From the NCBI GenBank assembly GCA_016794525.1, contig JAEUJY010000135.1, forward strand, positions 1-64,000: a stretch of 64,000 nt of DNA, in the 5' to 3' direction. Shown here one piece after another: positions 9,680 to 18,918 of the stretch. The notes under the pieces are model-generated. The model was not told where the DNA came from. It ran no database searches and worked only from the letters and a program-made list of their open reading frames with translations. Every line of letters begins with the position of its first letter. Position 1 is the first letter of the stretch. A program made the translations under genes and the position numbers. Source of the DNA: Myxococcales bacterium. GTDB taxonomy: Bacteria; Myxococcota_A; Polyangia; Haliangiales; Haliangiaceae.

Positions 9680-10594
9680 ATGGCGATTTCTCGCGGTTAC
9701 AACGTCACGAACTTCCACGCGGTCGTCAACGGAATGAACGGCGGGTACCTGACCCAGTTCGGCCCGCCGACCTACGAGGGCGACGCGATCAAGCAGGCCC
9801 TCGGTCCCGACGGCGTCACGAAGATGATGGTCGGAAAGCCGAAGATCGGCGACGCCAAGTGCTCGTACAACATCTCGGAGGCTGGTCCCCTCATCGACCT
9901 GATGAACCAGATCCTCAAGAAGAACGTCACGCACTTCGACGCGTACGTTGCCTTGGGCAACCAAGACTACAAGATCCAGCGCGCCATCTCGATGCTCGGC
10001 TGTCTCCCGAAGGAGCTCGGCTTCAGCAAGCTCGAGTCGAAGGACGGCAAGAAGCTGTTCGAGGTGAACCTCACCTTCGCTGTCGAGGACATGAAGTACG
10101 AGAAGGGCGGGGATGCCATCAAGAGCAACCTGTCCAACAAGGCCAAGAGCTGGCTCTGCGCGCACTTCCACCCGGTCGGCATCTTCGGTGGTATCCCCCC
10201 CCAGTCGATCACCGCGATCGACCTCTGCAAGTACACGGCGAAGATCTCCGAGGAGCACACCGGCATGCTCCGCCAGCCGACCCGCCAGGCGGCTGCGTGG
10301 GAGGTGGCTGGCCACAAGATCGAGGGTCAGCCGAGCGGCTTCGAGGCCGCGAAGGACCACGTGGTGAAGTGCCTGTACGATGGCGAGATCAACGAGGGAG
10401 ACTTCGTTGACTGGTCGGTGAACATCATGGCGCCGAACAACAAGGACATCATCGGCGAGGTCGTGTTCATCCAGTCTGCCCCGCAGAAGTTCACTTGGGC
10501 GCCGGAGCTGAAGGGTGGCGGCGACGGCATGGCCACTTGGACGATCGACTGCATCACGGAAGAGATGCGCATCGAGCCGAAGCACAAGGCGTAG
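9680..10594 (+). CDS. CIS structural protein, possibly a two-domain tail-tube-like protein
   Basis: This 304-aa protein has no signal peptide or membrane segment. I chose ATG 9680 because AAGGAG lies about eight bases upstream; an in-frame start at 9650 lacks such a site. It lies between sheath 1 and the tail-chaperone pair. The beta-strand pattern of the first half (IGDAKCSYNIS, then FDAYVALG, then LPKELGFSKLES followed by FEVNLTFAVEDMKY) resembles the gp19/Hcp-like tube fold, and the second half (EVAGHKIEGQPSGFE, VVKCLYDGEIN, TWTIDCITEEMRIEP) repeats a similar pattern. A tandem-duplicated tube subunit is therefore possible, but I cannot confirm it. It is certainly part of the CIS operon by position. 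Confidence 0.6.
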   Translation: MAISRGYNVTNFHAVVNGMNGGYLTQFGPPTYEGDAIKQALGPDGVTKMMVGKPKIGDAKCSYNISEAGPLIDLMNQILKKNVTHFDAYVALGNQDYKIQRAISMLGCLPKELGFSKLESKDGKKLFEVNLTFAVEDMKYEKGGDAIKSNLSNKAKSWLCAHFHPVGIFGGIPPQSITAIDLCKYTAKISEEHTGMLRQPTRQAAAWEVAGHKIEGQPSGFEAAKDHVVKCLYDGEINEGDFVDWSVNIMAPNNKDIIGEVVFIQSAPQKFTWAPELKGGGDGMATWTIDCITEEMRIEPKHKA

Positions 10595-10656
10595 TCGCGC
10601 TAGACACTCGCAGCTCTCGACGTGATAACGTGCGGCTCACCCATGCCAGGGGTGGG

Positions 10657-10682
10657 CCGTGCGCTTTTCGGGGCGCGCACGG
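10657..10682 (+). promoter_or_regulatory. 8-bp-stem GC-rich hairpin before the tail-chaperone gene
   Basis: CCGTGCGC and GCGCACGG form an 8-bp stem with the loop TTTTCGGGGC. It lies about 55 bases before the start of the chaperone-like gene in a 143-base gap. It could attenuate read-through from the highly expressed upstream genes. Confidence 0.45.
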
Positions 10683-10737
10683 CGTGCGCTAGCATCGCCC
10701 CCGCATACACCTCCAACCCAACCGCCGGATTCCGCAC

Positions 10738-11139
10738 ATGGCAATGAAGACTGAGTTCAGGTTTCGCCTCCCGCGCGGCTTCGTTGACGGCGACGGGAAC
10801 GTTCAACGCGACGGCGTGATGCGCCTAGCGACGGCGCGCGACGAGATCGTGCCACTCCAGGACTACCGCGTGCAGTCGAATCGCGCGTACCTGGTCATCG
10901 TGCTGCTGTCGCGCGTGGTCACCAAGCTTGGGGACCTCGAGCGAATCACCGTCGAGACCATCGAGAACCTGTTCTCGACCGACCTCGCGTACCTGCAGGA
11001 GTTCTACCGCAAGATCAACGAGGAGCAGGGCACGCCGAAGCACCACGTCGCCTGCCCGAAGTGCGCCCACGAGTTCGACATCGACATGGCGACCGGCGCG
11101 CTGATCACCGAGGGGAGCGAGGGCCGGCCCCCGGGGTAG
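10738..11139 (+). CDS. phage-tail assembly chaperone-like protein with zinc-ribbon half
   Basis: The 133-aa product begins with an all-beta 'EFRFRLPRGFVDGDGNVQRDG' segment and continues with 'RAYLVIVLLSRVVTKLG' and 'ITVETIENLFSTDLAYLQEFYRKIN'. This is the general form of tail-assembly chaperones of the Mu gp41/P2 gpE position, which shield the tape measure. A C-terminal CPKC pair (about residues 107-110) suggests a half zinc-ribbon. The stop codon TAG shares its G with the GTG start of the next gene, the classical position for coupling in this gene pair. Confidence 0.65.
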   Translation: MAMKTEFRFRLPRGFVDGDGNVQRDGVMRLATARDEIVPLQDYRVQSNRAYLVIVLLSRVVTKLGDLERITVETIENLFSTDLAYLQEFYRKINEEQGTPKHHVACPKCAHEFDIDMATGALITEGSEGRPPG

Positions 11140-11321
11140 TGTGGGCGGCGGTCGCCACGTATCCCCGCGAGCAGCTCTACCAGGAGATCGCGTACATCGC
11201 GTACCATTTCCACTGGTCACAAGACGCCATCCTCGACATGGAACACGAGGAGCGCCACACCTGGCTCAAGGAGATCGCCCGCATCAACCGGGAGATCAAC
11301 GCCGCCAGGCGCCAGGACTAG
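11139..11321 (+). CDS. small GpE'/DUF6760-like tail chaperone partner, 60 aa
   Basis: Starting at a GTG that overlaps the upstream TAG by one base, the product is a short helical protein with the motif 'IAYIAYHFHWSQDAILDM' followed by 'RHTWLKEIARIN'. The F-H-W-S core and a downstream W in an amphipathic helix are the signature of P2 GpE' and related tail-chaperone partners; I believe the closest named family is DUF6760. In P2 and lambda the equivalent products are made by translational frameshifting from the upstream gene. Here the frame is also open upstream of the GTG in the -1 frame relative to that gene, so both modes are possible. It ends 82 bases before sheath 2. Confidence 0.8.
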   Translation: MWAAVATYPREQLYQEIAYIAYHFHWSQDAILDMEHEERHTWLKEIARINREINAARRQD

Positions 11322-11403
11322 TTCGGCTCGCCGACCGTCGCCCAGTCACACCGCTTCGCCACCGCGCTCCACCTGAGCGCCGACGCTTCGCACCGAGGAG
11401 CCC

Positions 11404-13188
11404 ATGCGTTCTGCCGCCGACTTTCGTGCCCCGGGCGTGTACGCCACGTTCGCCGAGCCAGTCCGTCCGGACCTGGCGATCGCGGACACGCGCTGCACTG
11501 GCTTCACCGGCCTGACCCAGAAGGGACCCATCAACCAGCCGGTGCGGGTCTCGAACTGGGACGAGTTCGTCGAGGTGTTCGGCTACACCGACCAGTTCTA
11601 CCTGTCGGACTCGGTGTTCGCGCACTTCAAGAACAGCGGCGGCCCGTGCTGGATCGTCCGCGTGGCCCACGTGCCCACGCGCGGCGAGACGGCCGACGCG
11701 ACCCACGCGCAGTGCGCGGCGCACATCCAGGTCGACGACTGGAACAAGCCGTCGCTGAAGATCCGCGCGCTCAACGAGGGCGTGTGGGGCAACAACATCT
11801 GGGTCAAGTGCGAGCACGCGCAGGGCGCGACGACGCTGCTGACCCGCGACCTCGACGTCGGCGCCGGCGAGGCCCACGTCAAGTCGACCCGCGGCTTCGA
11901 GGTCGGCTCGCTGGTGCGCATCTACGACCGGGAGAACTCCGACTACGTCGTGCTGACCGAGATCTGCGACCGCCTCATCAAGTGGGGCAAGGAGACGCCG
12001 GTCAACCGGCGCCACCGCGCCGCCGCGCCGACGCACATGGAGGTGCTCGAGTTCGACCTGCACGTGACGCTGAAGGACCGCAAGGAGGTCTTCCGGCACC
12101 TGCAGATGTCGCCGCTGTCGCGCCACTACGCGCCGCGGGTCATCGAGCAGGGCTCGCGCATCGTGCGCCTCGAGGACCTGCTGACCAAGTCGCCGGTGCC
12201 GCACAACCTGCCCGAGCCGCTGCCGCTGACCCGGCTCGGCGGCGGCAACGACGGCACCGACGCGCTCACCACCGAGGACGTCATCGGCATCGACGGCGGC
12301 CCCGACGATCGCCGGGGCATCCTGTCGCTGACGCCGATCGACGAGGTGGCCATCATGGCGTGCCCCGACGCGATGGTGTTCTACCAGCGCGAGCCGGGGC
12401 CGGCGGGCGAGCTCCGCGCCCAGCGCATCCAGGACCAGCTCATCAACCTGTGCGAGAACCTCAAGGACCGGTTCGCGGTTCTCGACATCCCGCACCCGCT
12501 GCCCAAGCACGTGCCGCCCGGGCAGCTGGTCGAGTGGACGCGCGGCTGGCGCCGCCGCACCGACTCGTCGTTCTGCGCGTACTACTGGCCGTGGATCAAG
12601 GGTGTCAACGGGGCGGGCGTCAGCCGCGCGGTGCCGCCATCGGGATACCTGACGGGCATCCTCGGTCAACGGGACCAGCAACACGGGGTCCACGTCGCCG
12701 CAGCCAACGTCGAGATGGTCGGCGCGGAGGACCTGTCGATCCGCGTCTCGGAGGACGACGTCGGCCTCCTAAACCACGATGCTGTCAATACGTTCAGGTT
12801 GCAGCGCGGCGTGCGGCCATGGGGTGCACGCACCGCGTCATCGGACCCCGACTGGCGTTACGTGACCGTGCGTCGCTTGTTCATCATGCTCAGGCGCAGC
12901 CTAGAGTCCGGATTTGCTTGGGTTACCTTCGAGCCCAACAACCACAAGACGTGGGAGTACGTCGAAGGAACGGTTCGGCTCTTCCTCGGGGATCTCTTCA
13001 AGCGCGGTATGTTCGCGGGAGGGAAGGAGGAGGAGGCCTTCTTCGTAAAATGCGATGGAGAGACCAACAGCCCCGACGACATCAACGCCGGCCGTCTCAT
13101 CTGCGACATTGGCGTTGCCCCGATCTCCCCGACCGAGTTCATCATGGTTTCGCTCGTCCAGGACATGAACAGCCCCGCGGGGGGCTGA
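11404..13188 (+). CDS. contractile tail sheath protein 2 (long form)
   Basis: This 594-aa sheath begins 'DFRAPGVYATFAEPVRPD' and shares with sheath 1 'TGFTGLTQKGPINQPVRVSNW', the segment 'WGARTASSDPDWRYVTVRR', 'WVTFEPNNHKTWEYVEGTV' and the C-terminal 'DIGVAPISPTEFIMV'. It is about 190 residues longer because of an inserted domain at roughly residues 100-300, which would decorate the outer surface. CIS tails usually have two or three sheath paralogues, one of which contacts the baseplate. A purine-rich GAGGAG lies a few bases before the ATG. From about 12700 onward codon usage becomes slightly less GC-rich. Confidence 0.95.
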   Translation: MRSAADFRAPGVYATFAEPVRPDLAIADTRCTGFTGLTQKGPINQPVRVSNWDEFVEVFGYTDQFYLSDSVFAHFKNSGGPCWIVRVAHVPTRGETADATHAQCAAHIQVDDWNKPSLKIRALNEGVWGNNIWVKCEHAQGATTLLTRDLDVGAGEAHVKSTRGFEVGSLVRIYDRENSDYVVLTEICDRLIKWGKETPVNRRHRAAAPTHMEVLEFDLHVTLKDRKEVFRHLQMSPLSRHYAPRVIEQGSRIVRLEDLLTKSPVPHNLPEPLPLTRLGGGNDGTDALTTEDVIGIDGGPDDRRGILSLTPIDEVAIMACPDAMVFYQREPGPAGELRAQRIQDQLINLCENLKDRFAVLDIPHPLPKHVPPGQLVEWTRGWRRRTDSSFCAYYWPWIKGVNGAGVSRAVPPSGYLTGILGQRDQQHGVHVAAANVEMVGAEDLSIRVSEDDVGLLNHDAVNTFRLQRGVRPWGARTASSDPDWRYVTVRRLFIMLRRSLESGFAWVTFEPNNHKTWEYVEGTVRLFLGDLFKRGMFAGGKEEEAFFVKCDGETNSPDDINAGRLICDIGVAPISPTEFIMVSLVQDMNSPAGG

Positions 13189-13207
13189 GCGCCCCCAGGA
13201 GTCAACG

Positions 13208-13669
13208 ATGCCTGCAGCTTCCAACAGTCCGCGTCGCGACCCGTACCTGGCGTTTTGCTTCCGCGTCAATATCCAGGGCGCGGGCCTGACCGACGCGACG
13301 GGCCTGTTCAAGTCGGTGAGCGGCCTTTCGTTCGAGACCGAGGTGGTCGACTTCAAGGAAGGCGGGGTCAACGACATGACCCACAAGCTCCTCGGTGGCA
13401 CCAAGTTCAAGAATATCGTCCTCAAGCGTGGCTTCTCCGGCAACGAGTTCGCCGACTGGTGGAAGCAGTGGCAGGCGCCCTCCGGCAAGCCCGGCCGCGT
13501 GATGGGCACGATCGAGCAGCTCGACACCAAGGGAGCGGTCAAGGCCGCCTGGCAGTTCGTCGGCGGCTGGCCGTGCAAGTACGAGGTCTCCGAGTTCGAC
13601 GCCTCGAAGAACGAGGTCACGATCGAGACGCTCGAGATCGCCCACCAGGGTCTCACCAAGACCAAGTGA
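13208..13669 (+). CDS. contractile tail tube protein (gp19/Afp1-5 family)
   Basis: The 153-aa product has the full signature of the T4 gp19-like tube family: 'DPYLAFCFRVNIQG', 'GLFKSVSGLSFETEVVDFKEGG', 'KLLGGTKFKNIVLKRGF', 'FADWWKQWQ', 'GTIEQLDTKGAVKAAWQF', 'GWPCKYEVSEFDASKNEVTIETLEIAHQGL'. Length equals the family norm. It forms hexameric rings stacked inside the sheath. It begins 19 bases after sheath 2 and is followed after 13 bases by a very large gene. Confidence 0.95.
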   Translation: MPAASNSPRRDPYLAFCFRVNIQGAGLTDATGLFKSVSGLSFETEVVDFKEGGVNDMTHKLLGGTKFKNIVLKRGFSGNEFADWWKQWQAPSGKPGRVMGTIEQLDTKGAVKAAWQFVGGWPCKYEVSEFDASKNEVTIETLEIAHQGLTKTK

Positions 13670-13682
13670 TCCGGAGCCCCCG

Positions 13683-16600
13683 ATGACCGAGCCCCGCGCC
13701 CTCACCGCTGCCCTGTCCGGCCCCGCCTTCGACGGAGCCGCGTCGCGTTCCGCGTTGCACGCCAGCGAGCGTCACGCCGAGCGCTGGGCGCCCGAGGGCG
13801 AGGGTGCGCGCAAGGCCAGCGGCATGCGGTCGCTGGCGTTCGCCGATCGCGTCGCCACGCCGTGGATGTCGACCGCGAACTACTCGCGGATGACCCAGAT
13901 GTTCGCGATGTCGTCGACGGGGCACAGCGACCGCGTGGTGCCGCAGGTGTCGTGGCTGTTCCCGCGCCCGTGGTTCCAGGACGAGCTCGACTGGATGGCC
14001 GCGGCGCGCATGGGCCTCGAGTCGACCCAGCGTCGCGGCGCGATGACCACCCGCGGCACCTTCGTGACCCCGACCGGCGAGTCGAGCTGGGCCGGCGTCG
14101 CGATGCCGGTGCTGTCGCCCGACGTGATGGCGGCCGTGGCGCCGTCGATGAGCGGCGGCGAGGGCGCCGGCCTGCGCGCATGGTCGCCCGGCGTCGACTT
14201 CGCAGCGGCGGCGGCCGCCGAGGTGGTCGCGGGCGCGGTGTCGTCGGTCGCAGGCTCGGGCCTGTCGGCGGTCGCCGAGCGCTCGCCGATCTGGTCGGGG
14301 TTGTCGATGGTGACGCCGCGCGGGCTGGCGCCGACCTCGACGAGCTCGTCGACGTCGAGCTTCGGGTCGCCGATGTCGGCGATGGCGACGCCCAGCGCGA
14401 TGTCGCTGGCGGCGCCGCGTCCGACGTACACCGCGCCGGTCTCGCCGTCGGTCGTCGAGGCCGCCCAGCAGTCGATCGCGCGCATCGAGTCGCGCGTCGA
14501 AGAGCTGCGCCAGCCGGCGACGTCGTTCTCGTCGATCGACGCGGGCGTGGTGCCGCAGGCGGCTGGCGCCGCCGACGCTTCCGCACCGGTGGAGGGTGGG
14601 GCGCCGGAGGCGTCTGTCTCGCCGCTGTCGAGCGCCGAGCAGCGCCTCGCCGACGTCGCCCACGGCTCGACCGCCGCCTCGGGCGCGCTGCGGACGGTCG
14701 AGTTGTTGCTCGGCGCGCTGAGCGGTCGACGCGAGACCGCCGCGACCAGCGCGGCTGCCGCTGCGACCAGCGCGGCAGCCGCTGCGACCGCGTCGCCTGA
14801 TGCGACGTCGACGCCGGCCGGCGCGGCGTCGGCTTCGTCGGTGGCGGCCGTCGCGCCGACCGCCGCCTCGATGGCCAGCGCCAACTTCGCGCCCGCCGCG
14901 GGGCCCCGCGTGGCGATGCCGGCGGGCCTCGGTGGCCTGGTCCAGGCGCTGTCGGCCGCGGACGCGGTCGGCCGCCCGATGGTCCAGTCCCGCGACAGCG
15001 GCGCGTTCGCGCCCGCCGCCAGCATGGCGATGACCAGCACGATGCTGCCCGCGGCGCCGTCGATGCCGACGGTCGCCGGTGCCGTGTCCCCGAGCGCGCG
15101 CGCGGCCACGGCCGCGACGCCCGCGTTCAGCCCGGTCTGGGCCGCGCCCACCAGCGCGCTCGCCGCCGTCTCGGCCTCTCATGCCCGCGCCGTCGACCAC
15201 CTGACGTGGAGCGATCGCTGGCTCGCGCGCTTCTCGGGCGCGTCGCCGCTCGCCATGTCGGCCTTCGACAGCGCGAGCGACGTCGCGGGCCCGGCGCTGC
15301 GCCCGCTGCAGGTCGGGTCGCCCGAGGTCGTCTACGTCCACCCGCGGCTCGCGCCGGCCAACATCGCGCAGCTCGCGCGCTCGTCGACGTTCGCCGCCGC
15401 CGCGCCCGAGCGCGGCGCGCCCGCGATGCCGGTGATCGCCCCTCCGACCGCGACCCGCGCGGACGGTCGCCCGGCGCCGCTCCGCATCGACGACAGCGAG
15501 GCGGTGCCGGACTCGGTGTTCGCCGCGATCGCCGCGGCCTCGGTCGCGCCGGTGCGCCCGGCGACCACGGCGGCGACCCCGTCGAGCGCCCGCGCCTCCG
15601 ATGCGGCGGCGGCTCGCGCCGACGTGGCAGCGTCCGCGGTCGGCGCGCCCGCGCTGGCCGCTGCGCCGACCACCGTCTCCGCCCCGGTCGACTTGCTCGC
15701 GACCGCCGGCCGTCGGCTGTCGATGGCCGACCTGGTCGCCGTGGCCGCGCCGGCTGCGCCGGACGCCGGCCTCGCCCCGGGCCTCGCGTCGTCGCCGATG
15801 GCGCCGGCGCTGGCGTCGATGATGCCGCTGCCCGCCGCGCCGGTGTTCGATCCGCGCGCGCTGCACGGCGACGCGCTGGCCACGGCGTACCTCGGCGGCC
15901 TCGTCGCGCGCTCCGCTGCGCCGATCGGCGTGCTGACGGGCGCGCCGAGCCTGGCCGCGCTCGCCCGCGCCGGCGTCGACGCGCCGTCGGGCACCGGCGT
16001 CAACGCCTGGATGGCGCGCGACATGGCGCTCGCGCCCGCCGCGCTGCGCCTCGCCGAGGCGGCGCCGCAGCAGACCTTCATCGCCCGTGGTCCCGATGGT
16101 CAGCCGCGAGGCCGCGGCTTCGAGCCCGCGGCGAGCACGGTCGCCGCCAGCCGCGAGCGCGTCGGTGCCGCGATCGAGCAGACGCTGGTGACGCCGGCGG
16201 CGATCGCGCCGTCGGACGCCCAGGTCAGCCAGGCCGCGGCGGCCGCGACGACGGCGGCGTCGAACATCGAGGCGCCCGCGTTCGCCGCGAACGAGACCCG
16301 CGCGCTCGAGCAGGAGCTCGTCACGCTGCGCGCCGCGATGCTCGCGGTGCCCGACGTCACGTCGGTGCCGCTGGCCCACGCGGAGCACGCGCCGCTGGTG
16401 TCGGGCCGCGTGGCCGTGCCGTCGACGACCTCGACTTCGCTGCCGTCGCTGGGCGGCCTCGCCGCGTCGTCCGCGGCGCCGCTCGCCACCGCGCAGGCGC
16501 GCAGCGCCGCCGCGTCGCTGGGCGACAGCATCGCCATGACCTACGCGGCGCCGACGGGTGCCCAGCCGACGCTGCCCGGCGGGGAGCCGACGCTGGCGGG

Positions 16601-18410
16601 CGCGCCCGCTGGCCACGCGATGCCGCGCCTCACGGCGGCCTCGGGGCGCCCGGGTGGGCTGGCCGAGGCGGCGCTGGCGTGGTCGATCGCCGAAGAGCGC
16701 TCGGCCGCCAACCTGGCGTTCGACTTCGTCACGCCCGAGCTGATCCTGGCCGCGAAGGTGTACGGGCTGTCGCCCGGCGCCGCGGCCGAGGCCGTGCGCC
16801 TCGCGTCCGCCGGGCCCGCGTCGATGGCCTCGATGGCGACCCAGCTCGACCTCACGCTGCTGCGCGCGTTCCAGGCTGGCCCCGCCGGGGCCGCCCGCCC
16901 CGGGGCGGGCGCGTCTCCCTATGCGATGACGCAGGCTCCGGTCGGCGCCGCGCCGGGCATGCCGACGGTCGCCGCCGGACCCGTGCCGGGCGTCGACGTC
17001 GCGGCTGGCAGCGCGCCCTCGTTCGGCGCGCCCTCGTCGTTCGGCGCGGCGTCCCCGCCCGCCGCCGATGCCATCACTGCGTCCCCGGTCGCCGGTGGCC
17101 CGGCCTCGTCGTACGCCGGGGCTCCGAGCTACGCCGCCCCGGCGTTCGATCCGGTCTATGCCAGCGCTGCCTGGCCGTCGGCCGCCATGGCCTCGTCGGC
17201 CAAGCTGCCCCGTGGCGCGTTCTTGTGGCCGCCCGGCGCGGTCGCCGCGCTGGGCCTGCGTGCGCTGTCGCCCGACGGCGCGGCCGGCCTCCCCGTCGTC
17301 GCGCTCGAGCTGCTCGCCGCGCAGGCGGTGGCCGAGCTCGGGACCCTCGTGACCGCGTACCCCGGCATGGCGCGCGCCAGCGACAACGCGGCCGCCGCGG
17401 CCTATGGCGCCCCGGGCTCGCCCGCGGCCGCCCGCTTCGCCGACGCCAGCATGCCGCTGACCAGCGTCGTGCAGGGGCCGCAGGGCCCGACGTCGGTGGT
17501 GTCGCCGATGAGCTCCGCGGCGTCGCCGATCGAGCTGGCCCGCGCCGCCGAGCTCGCGCACGCCGAGGAGTCCGCCGCCCAGGCCTCCGCCGCGATGGCG
17601 GTGCCGTCGCTGGCTCGCCAGCGCTTCGAGTCGGTCTACATCGCGCTCACCCGATCGGCCGAAGGCCAGTCGCTCTCGCCGGCCGCGCGCGCGGCCCGCG
17701 CGATGTCGCTGGTGGCGAGCTCGACGCCAGGCCTGTCCCCCCGCGAGGCGGCGGCGGCCACCTGGTCGATGCTCCCCGACGTCTACCGCGGCGGCCTCGA
17801 CATGGTCGCCCCCTACGACGCTCGCGCCGAGCGCGGCGGCGCCGCCGACATGATCGACGCGCGCCCCGGCCTCGGCGGCCTCGCCGCGCGGGCGGGCGAG
17901 TCGCTCGGCTCGTTCGTCTCGCCCTCGATGGCGGAGGTCCGCGACGTCGCCGCGCCGAGCGAGACTGCCAGCGGCGCGTCGAGCTCGGCCGCGAGCCGCG
18001 CGGCGGCGCCGGTGTACGTCGAGAACGCCCCGGCCCCGTCTCGCCCGACCCCGAGCCCGTTCTCGGCGCCGCGTCCTGGCCGCGCGTTCGGCCAGTTCGG
18101 CGGCGGCGAGCCGGAGGTGCCGGCGTGGTTCGAGTCGGCCGCGCAGCGGATGTTCTCCTCGGGGGACGACCGCGGCGGCGGCATGAACCTGGCGCAGATG
18201 GTGCTCGTCACCGCCATGCCGCAGCAGCAGGTGGCTGCGGCGACGCGCGGCACCAGCGCGGGTGGCGGCGGCGGATCACCCGCAGCAGGGGGCAGCAAGC
18301 ACGCGCCCGCCGAGAAGCCAGACGTCGAGCAACTGGCCTTCGAAGTCTATCACGAGGTCATGCACCTCCTCGACATCGCTCGCAAGCGCAGCGGAGATCC
18401 ATTCCAATGA
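13683..18410 (+). CDS. giant Ala/Ser/Pro-rich CIS protein, candidate tape measure (1575 aa)
   Basis: The ATG lies 13 bases after the tube gene, and the stop overlaps the next start as ATGA, so the frame is tightly embedded in the operon. The N-terminal 110 residues contain ordered-looking motifs (RSLAFADRVATPWM and FPRPWFQDELDWM). The centre, about residues 150-1480, is low-complexity Ala/Ser/Pro/Val/Met sequence with few charges. The last 30 residues form a probable helix (EQLAFEVYHEVMHLLDIARKR) resembling the short helical proteins found after the tube gene in other eCIS loci. No enzyme motif or membrane segment is seen. Its place between tube and CIS_tube/hub genes equals that of the tail tape measure in P2-like phages. 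Tape measure is inferred; a cargo or scaffold role is possible. Confidence 0.6.
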   Translation: MTEPRALTAALSGPAFDGAASRSALHASERHAERWAPEGEGARKASGMRSLAFADRVATPWMSTANYSRMTQMFAMSSTGHSDRVVPQVSWLFPRPWFQDELDWMAAARMGLESTQRRGAMTTRGTFVTPTGESSWAGVAMPVLSPDVMAAVAPSMSGGEGAGLRAWSPGVDFAAAAAAEVVAGAVSSVAGSGLSAVAERSPIWSGLSMVTPRGLAPTSTSSSTSSFGSPMSAMATPSAMSLAAPRPTYTAPVSPSVVEAAQQSIARIESRVEELRQPATSFSSIDAGVVPQAAGAADASAPVEGGAPEASVSPLSSAEQRLADVAHGSTAASGALRTVELLLGALSGRRETAATSAAAAATSAAAAATASPDATSTPAGAASASSVAAVAPTAASMASANFAPAAGPRVAMPAGLGGLVQALSAADAVGRPMVQSRDSGAFAPAASMAMTSTMLPAAPSMPTVAGAVSPSARAATAATPAFSPVWAAPTSALAAVSASHARAVDHLTWSDRWLARFSGASPLAMSAFDSASDVAGPALRPLQVGSPEVVYVHPRLAPANIAQLARSSTFAAAAPERGAPAMPVIAPPTATRADGRPAPLRIDDSEAVPDSVFAAIAAASVAPVRPATTAATPSSARASDAAAARADVAASAVGAPALAAAPTTVSAPVDLLATAGRRLSMADLVAVAAPAAPDAGLAPGLASSPMAPALASMMPLPAAPVFDPRALHGDALATAYLGGLVARSAAPIGVLTGAPSLAALARAGVDAPSGTGVNAWMARDMALAPAALRLAEAAPQQTFIARGPDGQPRGRGFEPAASTVAASRERVGAAIEQTLVTPAAIAPSDAQVSQAAAAATTAASNIEAPAFAANETRALEQELVTLRAAMLAVPDVTSVPLAHAEHAPLVSGRVAVPSTTSTSLPSLGGLAASSAAPLATAQARSAAASLGDSIAMTYAAPTGAQPTLPGGEPTLAGAPAGHAMPRLTAASGRPGGLAEAALAWSIAEERSAANLAFDFVTPELILAAKVYGLSPGAAAEAVRLASAGPASMASMATQLDLTLLRAFQAGPAGAARPGAGASPYAMTQAPVGAAPGMPTVAAGPVPGVDVAAGSAPSFGAPSSFGAASPPAADAITASPVAGGPASSYAGAPSYAAPAFDPVYASAAWPSAAMASSAKLPRGAFLWPPGAVAALGLRALSPDGAAGLPVVALELLAAQAVAELGTLVTAYPGMARASDNAAAAAYGAPGSPAAARFADASMPLTSVVQGPQGPTSVVSPMSSAASPIELARAAELAHAEESAAQASAAMAVPSLARQRFESVYIALTRSAEGQSLSPAARAARAMSLVASSTPGLSPREAAAATWSMLPDVYRGGLDMVAPYDARAERGGAADMIDARPGLGGLAARAGESLGSFVSPSMAEVRDVAAPSETASGASSSAASRAAAPVYVENAPAPSRPTPSPFSAPRPGRAFGQFGGGEPEVPAWFESAAQRMFSSGDDRGGGMNLAQMVLVTAMPQQQVAAATRGTSAGGGGGSPAAGGSKHAPAEKPDVEQLAFEVYHEVMHLLDIARKRSGDPFQ

Positions 18411-18918
18411 CCACACTGGCGAAGCTCCACATCATTGGTCTCGAGGCTGGGGGCGATCTGGAAGCCCAGTACAACCCCAAGGAGGTCGGGATCGACAAGT
18501 CGGTGCCGTGGCAGAAGTCGCCGACCTCGTCGGGAGACCAGCCCGAGCTCCAGTTCACGTCCGCCGAGGGGCGCTCGATGTCGTTCGAGCTGTTCTTCGA
18601 CGCGTACGAGTCGGGTGGCAACGTGCACACGACCTACGTCGAGAAGCTGCTGGGCTTCACCCGCGTCATGAACCCCGCCAAGGACGCCCCCGAGGACAAG
18701 CGCCGGCCGACCCGCGTGCGCATCGCCTGGGGCGGCGGCATCCCCGACTTCGAGGGCGTCATCGAGTCGGTGTCGACCAAGTACACGATGTTCCTCCCGA
18801 GCGGCGCGCCGTGCCGGTGCACCTGCTCGATCAAGGTCAAGGAGGCGTCGCGGGCCAAGGGCGCCAAGGCGCCGCCGCCCGCCGGTAAGGGCGGCGCGGC
18901 GCCGGCCGGGGGCGCGGC

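Noticed and set aside
13653-17561. A 1302-codon open frame on the minus strand opposite the giant CIS protein
   Set aside because: It is Arg/Gly/Ala-rich, typical of antisense frames in GC-rich DNA. The plus-strand frame fits the operon with tight junctions on both sides.
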